From Paenibacillus catalpae (GTDB taxonomy: Bacteria > Bacillota > Bacilli > Paenibacillales > Paenibacillaceae), in the NCBI RefSeq assembly GCF_900112695.1, contig NZ_FOMT01000001.1, positions 1,364,001-1,428,000 on the forward strand: DNA of 64,000 nt, in the 5' to 3' direction. How positions within the stretch are numbered: position 1 is the stretch's first letter; every line of letters begins with the position of its first letter. Shown one piece after another: positions 1 through 8,567 of the stretch. Position numbers and translations under genes: made by a program. The notes beneath the pieces were generated by a model, which worked only from the letters and a program-made list of their open reading frames with translations, did no database searches and was not told the origin of the DNA.

Positions 1-718
1 TCATATATTCAGCCTTATCATTTCTCCTGAAGATTACTATTTACCATGGATCTTGGGTTCGTTTTTTCGGCTTATTCGTTATTTTGGGCTTGTATTCTCA
101 ACGCTGGCTACTTCTTACTATGTAGCCATTCTTTCTTTTCATTACACCATTATCCCCAGAGATCTTTTAGGCCCAATTATTGAATCTAGGGTAAACGTTC
201 CCTTCCCTCCTTTGCTGGAAGTTCTGTTTTTGGAAATCGTAGTTGAGTTACTCCGTGAAGCAGGGTCTAGACTGCCTTCAAAAGTCAGTCAGACATTAGG
301 TATTGTAGGAGGTATCATACTTGGGCAAGCGGCCGTGCAAGCCGGTTTAACAAGCAATATTTTGCTCATTATTGTTTCTCTATCAGCTTTGGCTTCCTTT
401 ACCACACCTACATTTAAAATGTCCAATACGATACGGTTTTTGCGTTTTCCATTAATCGTTTTAGCATCCTTATGAGGTGGGTTAGGGATAATGATAGGGA
501 TTATGTTTATTCTAGGGCATTTACTGCGTTTGAAATCGTTAGGTGCACCGTATCTCGTTCCTTTGTTCCCTTTCCGTTACAAAAGTTTCAGCGACAGCTT
601 TATCCGCTCTTCCTTTTCATTTAGTTCGGACAGAGCTTTATTTAAGCGTCCGCTCTCAAAGAAGAGATACTCTTTACAAAAAAATAAGGATATTGAAGAT
701 GATTATAATAACGAATAA
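1..718 (+). pseudogene. GerA-family germinant receptor A subunit, 3' part, broken by in-frame TGA
   Basis: This is the C-terminal membrane half of a GerA-type spore germination protein, the inner-membrane subunit of a nutrient germinant receptor. The frame is already open at base 2 and reads the family motif SPEDYYLPWILGSF, so the gene starts before the window. A TGA at 473-475 interrupts it. The same frame then continues GGLGIMIGIMFILGHLLRLKS and SLGAPYLVP, the normal GerA C-terminus, and ends at 716-718. The break is therefore one nonsense codon, not a frameshift. The gerC-like and gerB-like remnants downstream are also damaged, which supports real decay. A sequencing error at 473 is the alternative. 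Confidence 0.85.
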
Positions 719-745
719 TGTTGCGCAGATTGGAGAAAGAAATTC

Positions 746-1640
746 ATGAAAAGGTACATACTCGCTCTTTTCTGTTGTCTCTTATTATGCGGATGCTCAC
801 AAGAACGAATTGTCGACCGGATTAATATTATTCAGAGCATGGGCGTCGATATCGAAGGGGAAACCTATAAGATAAGCGCTTCTTTTCCTGCCTATATTAA
901 AGCTACCCGGGAACAATCCATGTCGCCCATGACCGCTGAGTCGAAAGTTACTTACGGGATTTTATTGCTCTGACTTCCGAGTCGTCTCAACCTATCGAGA
1001 GCGGTCAAATGCGTACGCTCGTCATAAGCGAAAAATTCGCAAGTGAATCTATTGCTGAGCTTGCTAACATCATTAATCGAGAATCGATCAAAAGCAGCAA
1101 TGCTCATATTGTTATAACCAAACAAAAGGCCAGCCAAATCATCTCCGAAACTTTAAAGTCACCGCCATTTTACTTATCGGAGCTAATCGAAAACAACATG
1201 TATCACGGGAATACCCCCGTTGCCAATTATCATTCCTTCGTTAATCAATATTATGGAGGAGGCCAGGACGTTTATTTGCCCGTTATCAATATGGATCATG
1301 GCAAATTGCATATGGATGGTGTCGCCGTCTATAAAGGGAACGAATTAAAGCTATGGTTAACGAACCAAGAAGGATTGTATTTAAAATTTCTTAGGGACAA
1401 ATCACTGACCGGCGAATATGATTTCAAAACAAGTTCAGAGGATATGTATTCCTTTCTTATTCTGCATGGCAAGAAAAAATTGAGTATCGCTCAAAACGGA
1501 AAAACATCGATAAATTTAAAATTATATTTGCTCTTAGAGAAATTCCAGCGAAAATAAACATTCAGAACGCTCAAGATTTACATGAATTAAAAAAGCTCAT
1601 TGGAGAAAAATTATCCGCGGAAATGAAAGCAGTGCTTATC
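746..1640 (+). pseudogene. GerC-family germination lipoprotein remnant with two frameshifts
   Basis: The reading starts with a lipoprotein signal peptide (lipobox LLCGC) and the GerC-typical start RIVDRINIIQSMGVD. It shifts frame between about 953 and 969: frame 2 stops at 971, while frame 1 continues with TSESSQPIESGQMRTLVISE. A second shift lies near 1525-1535. The running frame ends at 1557, but another frame reads ALREIPAKINIQNAQDLHEL and then KKLIGEKLSAEMKAVLI to about 1635. There the sequence passes directly into gerB-like coding. An intact GerC like the one at 7383 needs about 385 codons. The family normally anchors to the inner membrane as part of the germinant receptor. This copy cannot give a full protein without several repairs. 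Confidence 0.85.
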
Positions 1641-1644
1641 CGGT

Positions 1645-2295
1645 ATGATTACTATTCCTTTATTTTTTCTGTTTTACATCCCGTTTCAACAGGGCGATAT
1701 TCATCATTTAATGCCTGTGATTAACCATACTTTTCTGGATTTGCTTCGAGGGGCTGGATCTTCCAGTTTCATTTTTTTCGGACTTGAGTCTTTGCTTATT
1801 TACTTTCCTTTCTTAACATTACCTGAAAAAACCAGAAAATGGGCACATATCGCCTTACTCTACACCACCTTGAAATATGCGGTAATCATCATTGTAACCC
1901 TCATGTATTTCAGCCAGGGTTTACTGAAGCATACCCTGTGGCCATCCTTGGCCATGACGAAATTCCTTGAGTTATCCTTTATTGCCAGGTTTGAGTTTCT
2001 ATATATTTTCATGTGGATTCTGGTTATCATCCCCACGGTTTGCATCCCTATTTGGTGTTGTACGAGAATTATAAAAAGAGTAACGACACTCAAGCCTCGA
2101 CTGTCCTTGCCTGTTGTTTTAACAGCCCTTTTCATCATTGCCCTTACGTTTAAAGAACGAACAGAGATTGACTCATTAGAGAAATTCGTGAATGTCAAGG
2201 GATTGTTATTCATCTTTGCCTATATCCCGTTACTATTTATAATTACTATCGTTTTTTTAAGGTCTAAGTCCACTCAGCAAAAAGATTCACCTTAA
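1645..2295 (+). pseudogene. GerB-family germinant receptor remnant, N-terminal part missing
   Basis: This 216-codon open frame matches the C-terminal 60 percent of GerB-type proteins, which are APC-superfamily membrane subunits of germinant receptors (the intact copy at 8568 has 362 residues). The family-typical PFQQGDIHHLMPV lies near its start, so about 150 N-terminal residues are missing. It begins immediately after the end of the gerC-like coding, so a deletion seems to have joined the 3' end of gerC to the middle of gerB. Six or so hydrophobic helices remain. The ATG at 1645 has no convincing ribosome binding site. The gene order A-C-B is the same as in the second set. Confidence 0.85.
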
Positions 2296-2310
2296 ACTAC
2301 TTGCTTCAAC

Positions 2311-2339
2311 AAAGGGATGCCCAAATTGGACATCCCTTT
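2311..2339. terminator. Bidirectional hairpin terminator
   Basis: The arms AAAGGGATG (2311-2319) and CATCCCTTT (2331-2339) are a perfect 9-bp stem between the gerB remnant and the convergent MFS gene. Confidence 0.7.
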
Positions 2340-2350
2340 GTCATTCTCTA

Positions 2351-3565
2351 TTAGACTTTAGCAGGTTTTGCTGGAATGGCTTCCGCTTCGCTGGTTTTTC
2401 TTATGGTAAACAACAGCGTACCAAGAGCAAGGATGCCAATGATCACGGCCATTAGCCAGATCGCGGGGCTGAAGCCTAGCGTGCTGGAAGCAACTCCTCC
2501 CCCATAAGCGCTGGAGCCTTGAAATAAATAGGCGGCGACTAATACGGCTGACAAAAACTGAACGCGATTCTGGACTGGTGAGTTGATTGCGGCAAGCCCG
2601 ATTGCTCCAGATGCTGAGAAACCATACGCAAGTCCGCCCAGTATAGACGAGCTCATAAATAGCAGGAAAGAATGGGACGCTGCCGCAGAAATGAGCAGAA
2701 CCATTGCCACTGCAATGGAAGCCATGCCTATACGAATGGAGGTTACAGGCTTTAATCGTCCGGCAATGATTGCACTTACCGAAGCCAGCAAATAGGAAAT
2801 GGACAATACCGTTCCGATAACAAGTATGTCCTGCGTACCAATGACATCACGGGCAATCTGTGCTCCAAGCGATAATAATACAGCTCCGTTTGCAAACCCC
2901 GTACCAATGGCTAAGGCAGCCAGTAGATATACTCTCCAAAGTCCCTTCGGTACTTTTACACCCTGCAGTTTGAATGCAGGTTTTCCGGTTGATTGTGCTG
3001 CTGTTTTCTTAGGTAGAAACAAGCAAAGAACGATGCTTACAAGAACAAGTACAGCTAGTACCCAGTAGCTGAAATATAGCGGCGAAGGCGCATATTTAAT
3101 GAGCGTCGCTCCGACAATTGTAGCAAGGAACAGCCCCACTGCCTGCGTAATGGTGTTTATGGATCCAGGCAGCTTTTTGTTGGAGTAAGGATTATACTCC
3201 ACAAGCGCTGCTGCTCCCGATCCAGCCGTTAATCCTACCCCAAAGCCTTGTAACACTCGGCCTACAAACAGCCATATTACGTTTTGAGCTGTTGCGAAGA
3301 CCACTGCCCCGATTAGAAGAAAAATAAGTCCGGTAATTAATGTATTCCTGCGCCCAATGTAGTCGGAAATATTCCCCAATAAGAACAGGACCAAGATGAG
3401 GACGATCGGGTAGATCGAGAATATGCCGGTCGTTACAGCTTTGGAAAGATGCCACTGTAAAGCATAGACCGGAAACTCAATAGAAGGTGCTGTACTGGAC
3501 CACAAGCTGATGGTAAGTACCCATGCGACAATCCAAAAGGATGTTCTTGAAGATATTGTTGTCAT
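2351..3565 (-). CDS. MFS transporter, probable drug or metabolite exporter
   Basis: A 404-residue polytopic membrane protein with about 12 hydrophobic helices. The MFS signature between helices 2 and 3 is visible as GNISDYIGRRNTLITG (about residues 63-78), and a helix-5-like GxxxG stretch follows. The cytosolic C-terminus is short and Ala/Pro-rich. The family moves small solutes by proton antiport; the substrate cannot be told from sequence. It lies downstream of the TetR regulator on the same strand. The 240-bp gap between them carries two TTAAAGAATG-type palindromes, so repression by that TetR protein is likely. This layout is typical of inducible efflux. Confidence 0.85.
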   Translation of the reverse strand: MTTISSRTSFWIVAWVLTISLWSSTAPSIEFPVYALQWHLSKAVTTGIFSIYPIVLILVLFLLGNISDYIGRRNTLITGLIFLLIGAVVFATAQNVIWLFVGRVLQGFGVGLTAGSGAAALVEYNPYSNKKLPGSINTITQAVGLFLATIVGATLIKYAPSPLYFSYWVLAVLVLVSIVLCLFLPKKTAAQSTGKPAFKLQGVKVPKGLWRVYLLAALAIGTGFANGAVLLSLGAQIARDVIGTQDILVIGTVLSISYLLASVSAIIAGRLKPVTSIRIGMASIAVAMVLLISAAASHSFLLFMSSSILGGLAYGFSASGAIGLAAINSPVQNRVQFLSAVLVAAYLFQGSSAYGGGVASSTLGFSPAIWLMAVIIGILALGTLLFTIRKTSEAEAIPAKPAKV

Positions 3566-3617
3566 GATAGAGCCTCTCTCTCCGTTATCTTTATTTTGAC
3601 CAAAACTTTAGATGTTA

Positions 3618-3639
3618 TTAAAGAATGAACATTCTTTAA
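3618..3639. promoter_or_regulatory. Perfect palindrome, candidate TetR operator of the MFS gene
   Basis: TTAAAGAATG (3618-3627) and CATTCTTTAA (3630-3639) form perfect 10-bp arms with a 2-bp spacer, about 50 bp upstream of the MFS start. The size and symmetry fit a TetR-family dimer site. Confidence 0.6.
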
Positions 3640-3705
3640 ATATTCAAAAAAAAGCTCATTGGCGTCTCGACAACATCATACAAAAACAGCCAATGAACGA
3701 TATAA

Positions 3706-3728
3706 TTTAAAGAATGTTCGTTCTTAAA
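3706..3728. promoter_or_regulatory. Second AAGAA-type palindrome, candidate TetR operator
   Basis: TTTAAAGAATG followed by TTCGTTCTTAAAA repeats the AAGAA / TTCTT arms of the 3618 site with a slightly different centre. Related TTAAGAACGAT half-sites occur at 3771-3781 and 4423-4433, on both sides of the TetR gene. This is consistent with autoregulation. Confidence 0.5.
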
Positions 3729-3805
3729 ATCATTTAAAGACATGATTTCCACATGTCTAAGTATATGAATTTAAGAACGATTAGTCAACTATAATTTTAT
3801 TCGTA

Positions 3806-4390
3806 TTAGACAAGGATTGACATCGCCACTTTAGCAGCATCCTCCAGTACTTTGCGGTCCGTAGCGATTTTCGCAAGCACATAAAGCCCGTTTCTTGTGT
3901 TTAAAAGAAATCTGGCCGCCTCTTGTACGGTGTGTTTTGTTTTCAATTCCCCTCGCTGCTTGGCACGCATCAGAAATTTGTGAAAGTTCATTTCCATATC
4001 CAGGGTATACGCCTCAATTCGGAAAGAAACAACGGGATCTACTTTCCCCATCTCCATAGCCGTGTTTGCAATCAGACAGCCTCTTCGTCCGTTGTCATCG
4101 CTCATCGCGATATCGATTAATCTTTCAAAGTAGCGCCCCAATACATCTTTTGCAGGTCCATCCTCTTCCAAGATGGTATGCGCACGGTTCTTGGTTGTAT
4201 CCCGGAACCTGTCCAGGCAAGTCAGAAACAGCTGATTCTTATCACCAAACGTATCGTACAAGCTGCCTCTGTGAACGCCGGTATGTTCGACCAAGTCTTG
4301 TATCGAGGTACGTTCATAGCCTTTCTGCCAGAATAGTTCCATTGCCTTCTGCAGGACAGCATCTTGATCAAATTCTCTTGGTCTGGCCAT
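3806..4390 (-). CDS. TetR family transcriptional regulator
   Basis: A 194-residue protein. Residues 1-55 are a TetR helix-turn-helix: MARPREFDQDAVLQKAMELF, then TSIQDLVEHTGVHRGSLYDTFGD. The remaining helical part is the ligand-binding and dimerisation domain, similar to the YxaF/LmrA-like group. A good ribosome binding site (AAAAGGAGGT) precedes the ATG. TTAAGAACGAT elements flank the gene (3771, 4423) and palindromes stand before the MFS gene, so it probably represses itself, the exporter and perhaps the SDR gene upstream. The inducer is unknown. Confidence 0.88.
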   Translation of the reverse strand: MARPREFDQDAVLQKAMELFWQKGYERTSIQDLVEHTGVHRGSLYDTFGDKNQLFLTCLDRFRDTTKNRAHTILEEDGPAKDVLGRYFERLIDIAMSDDNGRRGCLIANTAMEMGKVDPVVSFRIEAYTLDMEMNFHKFLMRAKQRGELKTKHTVQEAARFLLNTRNGLYVLAKIATDRKVLEDAAKVAMSILV

Positions 4391-4422
4391 TTCGAATACC
4401 TCCTTTTCTCCATCATATCCGT

Positions 4423-4438
4423 TTAAGAACGATCAGTA
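4423..4438. promoter_or_regulatory. TTAAGAACGATCAGTA element upstream of the TetR gene
   Basis: The 11 bases TTAAGAACGAT are the same here as at 3771-3781. The element sits between the SDR stop codon and the TetR start. It may be an autoregulatory operator half-site; it is weaker than the true palindromes near the MFS gene. Confidence 0.35.
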
Positions 4439-4467
4439 AATAATTATTGTGTTCCATTTCTTTCCTG

Positions 4468-5250
4468 CTAAAGAACGGCCGCCTTACCGCCGTCAATATT
4501 AACCGATGTACCGGTTACGTAGGAAGCTGCTTCGGATACGAGGAATGCGATAACATTAGCCGCTTCCTCCGTACGACCGATCCGCCTGAGCGGAATATCA
4601 TGGCGTGGATCCGCCGCGAATTCGTCCCAAGTCAATTGCGGCGCGGTTGCCTGCCACATCCGCTCGATCTGATCGCTTCTGATCAAACCGATGCAAACCG
4701 CGTTTACGCGGATGCCATCAGCGGCTAAGTCCTTACTCATCGCTTTTGTCAGAGCAAGCCCGGCTGCCCGGCTAACAGAAGTAGGAAGCGACGAGCCGGA
4801 TGGTGTTTTGCCGCCGATAGCAGTGACGTTAACGACTGCACCTCCGCCGTCCTGACGCAAATAAGGCAGTGCTGACCGGGTGAAATGGATTGCACCAAAC
4901 AGCTTTAAATCCAGATCTGCCGACCAGGCTGCAGCATCCACCGCTTCAAAAGGCTTTGCCGCTGAAGTGCCCGCATTATTGACCAGAATATCAATCCCCC
5001 CAAAGCGCTCGGCAGCTGCTGCTACTGCACGCTCTACATCTGCTTCAACAGATACATCGGCCGAGATAATGAATGGCTCTGTACCCGTCTTAGCCGCGAT
5101 TTTTTCTGCGGCTTCTTTCAGAGAGTTCTCGCTGCGTGCGACAATAGCTACCTGTGCGCCTTCGGATGCCAGCAGCAGAGCCGTTGCAAAGCCGATTCCT
5201 TTGCTGCCTCCCGTTATGATGGCTCGTTTTCCTTTAAGTCCTAGCTCCAT
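4468..5250 (-). CDS. Short-chain dehydrogenase/reductase with atypical active site
   Basis: A 260-residue SDR-fold protein. The NAD(P)-binding TGGSKGIG (residues 13-20) and the NNAG motif (91-94) are intact, and the C-terminal GGxxxV-type end is normal. The catalytic YxxxK is replaced by TSVSR (157-161), and the usual Ser region reads NVTAIGG. The fold and cofactor site are therefore kept while the standard Tyr/Lys acid-base pair is absent. Relatives with this PTSVSRAAG pattern form a separate SDR branch as far as I recall, so it may use other residues or a different chemistry. It lies upstream of the TetR gene on the same strand and could be part of its regulon. Confidence 0.85.
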   Translation of the reverse strand: MELGLKGKRAIITGGSKGIGFATALLLASEGAQVAIVARSENSLKEAAEKIAAKTGTEPFIISADVSVEADVERAVAAAAERFGGIDILVNNAGTSAAKPFEAVDAAAWSADLDLKLFGAIHFTRSALPYLRQDGGGAVVNVTAIGGKTPSGSSLPTSVSRAAGLALTKAMSKDLAADGIRVNAVCIGLIRSDQIERMWQATAPQLTWDEFAADPRHDIPLRRIGRTEEAANVIAFLVSEAASYVTGTSVNIDGGKAAVL

Positions 5251-5393
5251 CCTATATCAAACTCCTTCGTCATGATTTTGTAGTTACACGAACAACCATC
5301 TGCCAATCAAGATATTCTTATAATTCCACTTGGGTTTTTTACTTTCCTGCACATCCGACGAAATGATCCTTGCTGGTGACAGAAAACACAACA

Positions 5394-5777
5394 TTAATTA
5401 TTCGATTTTCGCCAAAAAGTTGTGCAGTCCGCCTTGTCCATCCTGTTAAACTCAATCATCTTCTCGAGCAAGTCGTAATCCACCTGCTTATCCCACCGGA
5501 TACGAAGCAATAAGTTGGTCTGATCATAACCAGCCTTCTTGATGTCTTCCTCGAACCGAATCATCCCCGCTCTCTCCGGAGCAATCGCCAAATGCTGTTT
5601 GGCAACGCTAAAACCGATAATATAGGTGTCATGATCGGTAAACATAGGCTGATTCCAGCCGATTTTCGGAACTAGCTGAGGAAACTTATTGGCTACCCAC
5701 GTCAACACTTCTTCGGTTCGTTCCCGATGATCCGGATGATCAATACCCGCTAAAAACTCCGTAAAAACTTCCATCAT
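5394..5777 (-). CDS. fra: Frataxin-like iron chaperone (DUF1801, YdhG/Fra)
   Basis: A 127-residue DUF1801 protein, very close in pattern to Bacillus subtilis Fra (YdhG): [35 protein letters not shown] and [19 protein letters not shown], ending in TFWRK. Fra is described as an intracellular iron chaperone that delivers iron for Fe-S cluster and haem assembly in the cytosol. The length matches the family. It is transcribed alone, away from the ger genes that start at 5941. Confidence 0.85.
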   Translation of the reverse strand: MMEVFTEFLAGIDHPDHRERTEEVLTWVANKFPQLVPKIGWNQPMFTDHDTYIIGFSVAKQHLAIAPERAGMIRFEEDIKKAGYDQTNLLLRIRWDKQVDYDLLEKMIEFNRMDKADCTTFWRKSNN

Positions 5778-5868
5778 GGTCCCCCTAAACTAGTATTCTA
5801 TATATTTGTCACTCTGAAGTGGTATCTATTCGTGATGAGGTGACGTTTTTCCTCTCAAATCCTTCGCC

Positions 5869-5899
5869 TGCATAGGTATTTTGCGAATTGGTTATAATA
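5869..5899 (+). promoter_or_regulatory. Possible forespore (sigma-G type) promoter of the second ger operon
   Basis: TGCATA (5869-5874) and TTATAATA (near 5892-5899) lie about 18 bp apart and 40 bp upstream of gerA. Germinant receptor operons are normally sigma-G dependent (TGMATA, CATACTA). The -10 also resembles a sigma-A TATAAT, so the class is uncertain. Confidence 0.35.
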
Positions 5900-5940
5900 C
5901 CCATTTGAATCGGCTGTGAATACAATCGAGGTGATTTTCT

Positions 5941-7386
5941 ATGAATCTGAGTACTAATATTGAGCAGAATGAGGCCTTTTTAAGAGAACAATTTCATCAT
6001 TGCTCGGACTTCATGATCCGCTCCTTTAAGCTAAAGGATGACACCTTGCTGTTTATCGCTTATTTAGACGGTATGATCCGGGTACAGAGCGTTGAGGAGA
6101 ATATTCTAAAGCCTCTTATTCTTGGCGAACCGCCGTTAGGCATGGATCGGTTACAATCCCTCACGGAAATGATCAGGAGCAATTAGCTTCCCTTAACGAA
6201 CGTTCAAACGGATGACAGCACGGAGAAGCTTGTGCAGCATATCCTGCAAGGCAGCCTGGCCGTGCTGGTAGAGGGCGAAGCATCTGCGTTAATTGCCCAG
6301 GTTCAGGACTTTGAAACCCGAAGCATACAAGAGCCAAAGAAGGAAGCGGCACTTCGCGGTTCCAAGGAGGGCTTTGTCGAGAGTCTGCGAACGAATACGA
6401 CGATGATCAGGCGCCGGATTATTCACAAGGATTTAAAGCTTGAATCGTTTACGACAGGCAAATACACACAAACGGACGTTGCACTTGTCTATGTGCAAGG
6501 CCTTGCGGATGAGAAAGTACTGGACCAGGTTAGAGAAAAGCTGAGTGGCATTGAGACAGATAGTGTTATCGACTCCGCCTATATCGAGGAATGGATTGAA
6601 GGCAACTCCTTCTCCCTATTTTCACAGATTCAAAATACGGAACGTCCGGACATCGTAACGGCCAGTTTATTGGAAGGAAAAGTCGCGATTATAACAAACG
6701 GATCACCGTTTGCTCTAATTCTTCCCATCACGTTCTGGTCGGGGCTTCAATCCGTGGATGACTATTTCGAGAGGTTTATCTTTGTGCTTCTTACTCGTAC
6801 GATCCGTTACATCATGACCTTCATTTCATTCGCTTTGCCCGCCATATACGTTGCGCTATCGACCTTTCATCCGGAGATGGTGCCGAGTTATCTGATGATT
6901 GGGATCTCAACGGCAAGGGAAAGCTCTCCGTTCCCGACCGTTATCGAGGTATTCCTTATGCTGTTTGTGTTTGATGCCCTGCAGGAAGCCGGCGTTCATC
7001 TTCCCAATCAGTTGGGTCCTGTTGTAAGCATTCTTGGAGCGCTGGTTATCGGACAAGCTGCTGTAGAAGCCGGCATCATTTCAACGCCAATCATTATCGT
7101 GGTTTCTTTAACAGGTGTTGCGGCGTATTCGATTCCGAGATACAGTGCCAGTCTCCCCTTTCGCATCATTCGTTATCTGTTTCTGTTCATTACCGGTCTG
7201 CTTGGGTTTGTTGGCTTTGCATTCGGCATTATCTTCTTGATGATTCATATGGTGATGCTCGAATCTTTCGGAAGACCATACTTGTATCCGATCGCTCCTT
7301 TTGACGGCAAAAGGATCAAAGACATCGTTATCCGCTATCCCATCTGGACTCGGAACGGCCGCAACAAGAAAGGACGGCAGAAATGA
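5941..7386 (+). pseudogene. GerA-family germinant receptor subunit with one in-frame TAG
   Basis: ATG at 5941 follows a GAGGTG ribosome binding site and opens an N-terminal GerA domain of 81 codons. A TAG at 6184-6186 then stops it. The same frame continues LPLTNVQTDDSTEKLVQH into a full GerA protein (NGSPFALILPITFWSGLQS, then about five membrane helices) up to 7386. Without the TAG it would be about 481 residues, the normal length. A GGAG at 6222-6225 lies 6 nt before GTG 6232, so the cell might restart there and make a 384-residue product lacking the first part of the soluble domain. The gene overlaps gerC by 4 nt. It is called a pseudogene because of the stop; readthrough, reinitiation or a sequence error remain possible. 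Confidence 0.75.
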
Positions 7387-8543
7387 GACGTTTTTTTCAA
7401 ATGGCTTGTCTATCGTTTATTCTGCTCTCCACCTCTGCCGGCTGTACGGATTTTGTAGAACCGAATCAATTAGCTTTTGTTATCGGTACCGGAATTGATG
7501 ATGCTGGGAAGGACATGCTTGAGATTAGCCATCAGATCGCTCTTCCTTCCCAATTAAGCGGTTCCTCCAAGGGGGGGAGCTCGGGTGATTCGGAGAGCTT
7601 TATCGTCATATCTGCCAAGGGTAAGAATGTGTTTGAGGCAAATGAACGAGTCCAAAGAAAGCTGTCCCGCAGACTGATGACAAGCCATCGTACGCTAATC
7701 GCAATCAGCCAAGAGTATATTGAGCATAATAATACCAACAAGCTATTTGATAAGCTGAACAGAGACCCTGCAAACAATCAAAGGGATAATATTGTTCTCG
7801 TGAAAGGCAGCGCCAAGGATTTCATGAAGATCAAGCATCCCTTGGAGCAGCTCTCCAGCATTGCCTCAAATAAAGAGCTGCAAATCAACGGAATGAACAA
7901 TTACTCCATAAGACAATTTATCATTGAACATGCTTCAGAAGGAGCAAGAGTTCTTGTCCCCCTCCTGCAGATCGAGAATAATGACGGAAAAGGTAATGAA
8001 AAGGGTAATTTAGTCCAATTTGCCGGTCATGCGGTTCTAAATAACGAACTTAAGATAAAAGGAATTCTAGATGATAATGATGGCTTGGAAGCGATTTGGA
8101 TGCTTGGAAAAGGAACGTTTCAAGGCTTAACGATTCCGTGGAAGAATGGCAACGGCACTCTTTCCTTTCGATTAACTCATCTCGAGCGCCGAATTCATTC
8201 GGTTAACGGTAATGATCCCAAGCAAATTCTATTAACCGTTAAAGCCCAAGCCTATCTTCTTGATAATACAACTCCGCTTGATATGTCTGATGTAGACAAT
8301 ATGATTGAACTCAAGAAGTACCTTGATGAGAAAATTCAAACAGACCTGCAGGACACACTGAACAAAGTCCAGCAGTGGGGGCCGGATATCTTTGGTATCG
8401 GCGAGTATCTGCATCGCAAGCATCCCTACTGGTGGAAATCGCAAAGAGACGATTGGGATGAGAATTTCAAAAAAATCAATGTTTCTGTCAAGGCAGACAT
8501 TCAATTAAGATCAACCGGCACAAGTGCCGGCCAGGTGGAGTGA
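7383..8543 (+). CDS. GerC-family spore germination lipoprotein
   Basis: A 386-residue GerC-type protein with a signal peptide and lipobox near STSAGC. Family motifs follow: PNQLAFVIGTGID, ANERVQRKLSRRL and SHRTLIAISQEY. The C-terminal half has the usual alpha/beta repeats ending IQLRSTGTS. It is a membrane-anchored outer-face subunit of a nutrient germinant receptor and works with GerA and GerB in the spore inner membrane. ATG overlaps the gerA stop by 4 nt, so translation is probably coupled. Unlike the copy at 746, this gene has no frame damage. Confidence 0.9.
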   Translation: MRRFFQMACLSFILLSTSAGCTDFVEPNQLAFVIGTGIDDAGKDMLEISHQIALPSQLSGSSKGGSSGDSESFIVISAKGKNVFEANERVQRKLSRRLMTSHRTLIAISQEYIEHNNTNKLFDKLNRDPANNQRDNIVLVKGSAKDFMKIKHPLEQLSSIASNKELQINGMNNYSIRQFIIEHASEGARVLVPLLQIENNDGKGNEKGNLVQFAGHAVLNNELKIKGILDDNDGLEAIWMLGKGTFQGLTIPWKNGNGTLSFRLTHLERRIHSVNGNDPKQILLTVKAQAYLLDNTTPLDMSDVDNMIELKKYLDEKIQTDLQDTLNKVQQWGPDIFGIGEYLHRKHPYWWKSQRDDWDENFKKINVSVKADIQLRSTGTSAGQVE

Positions 8544-8567
8544 TTAACGAATGGGAGGAAACAAAGC

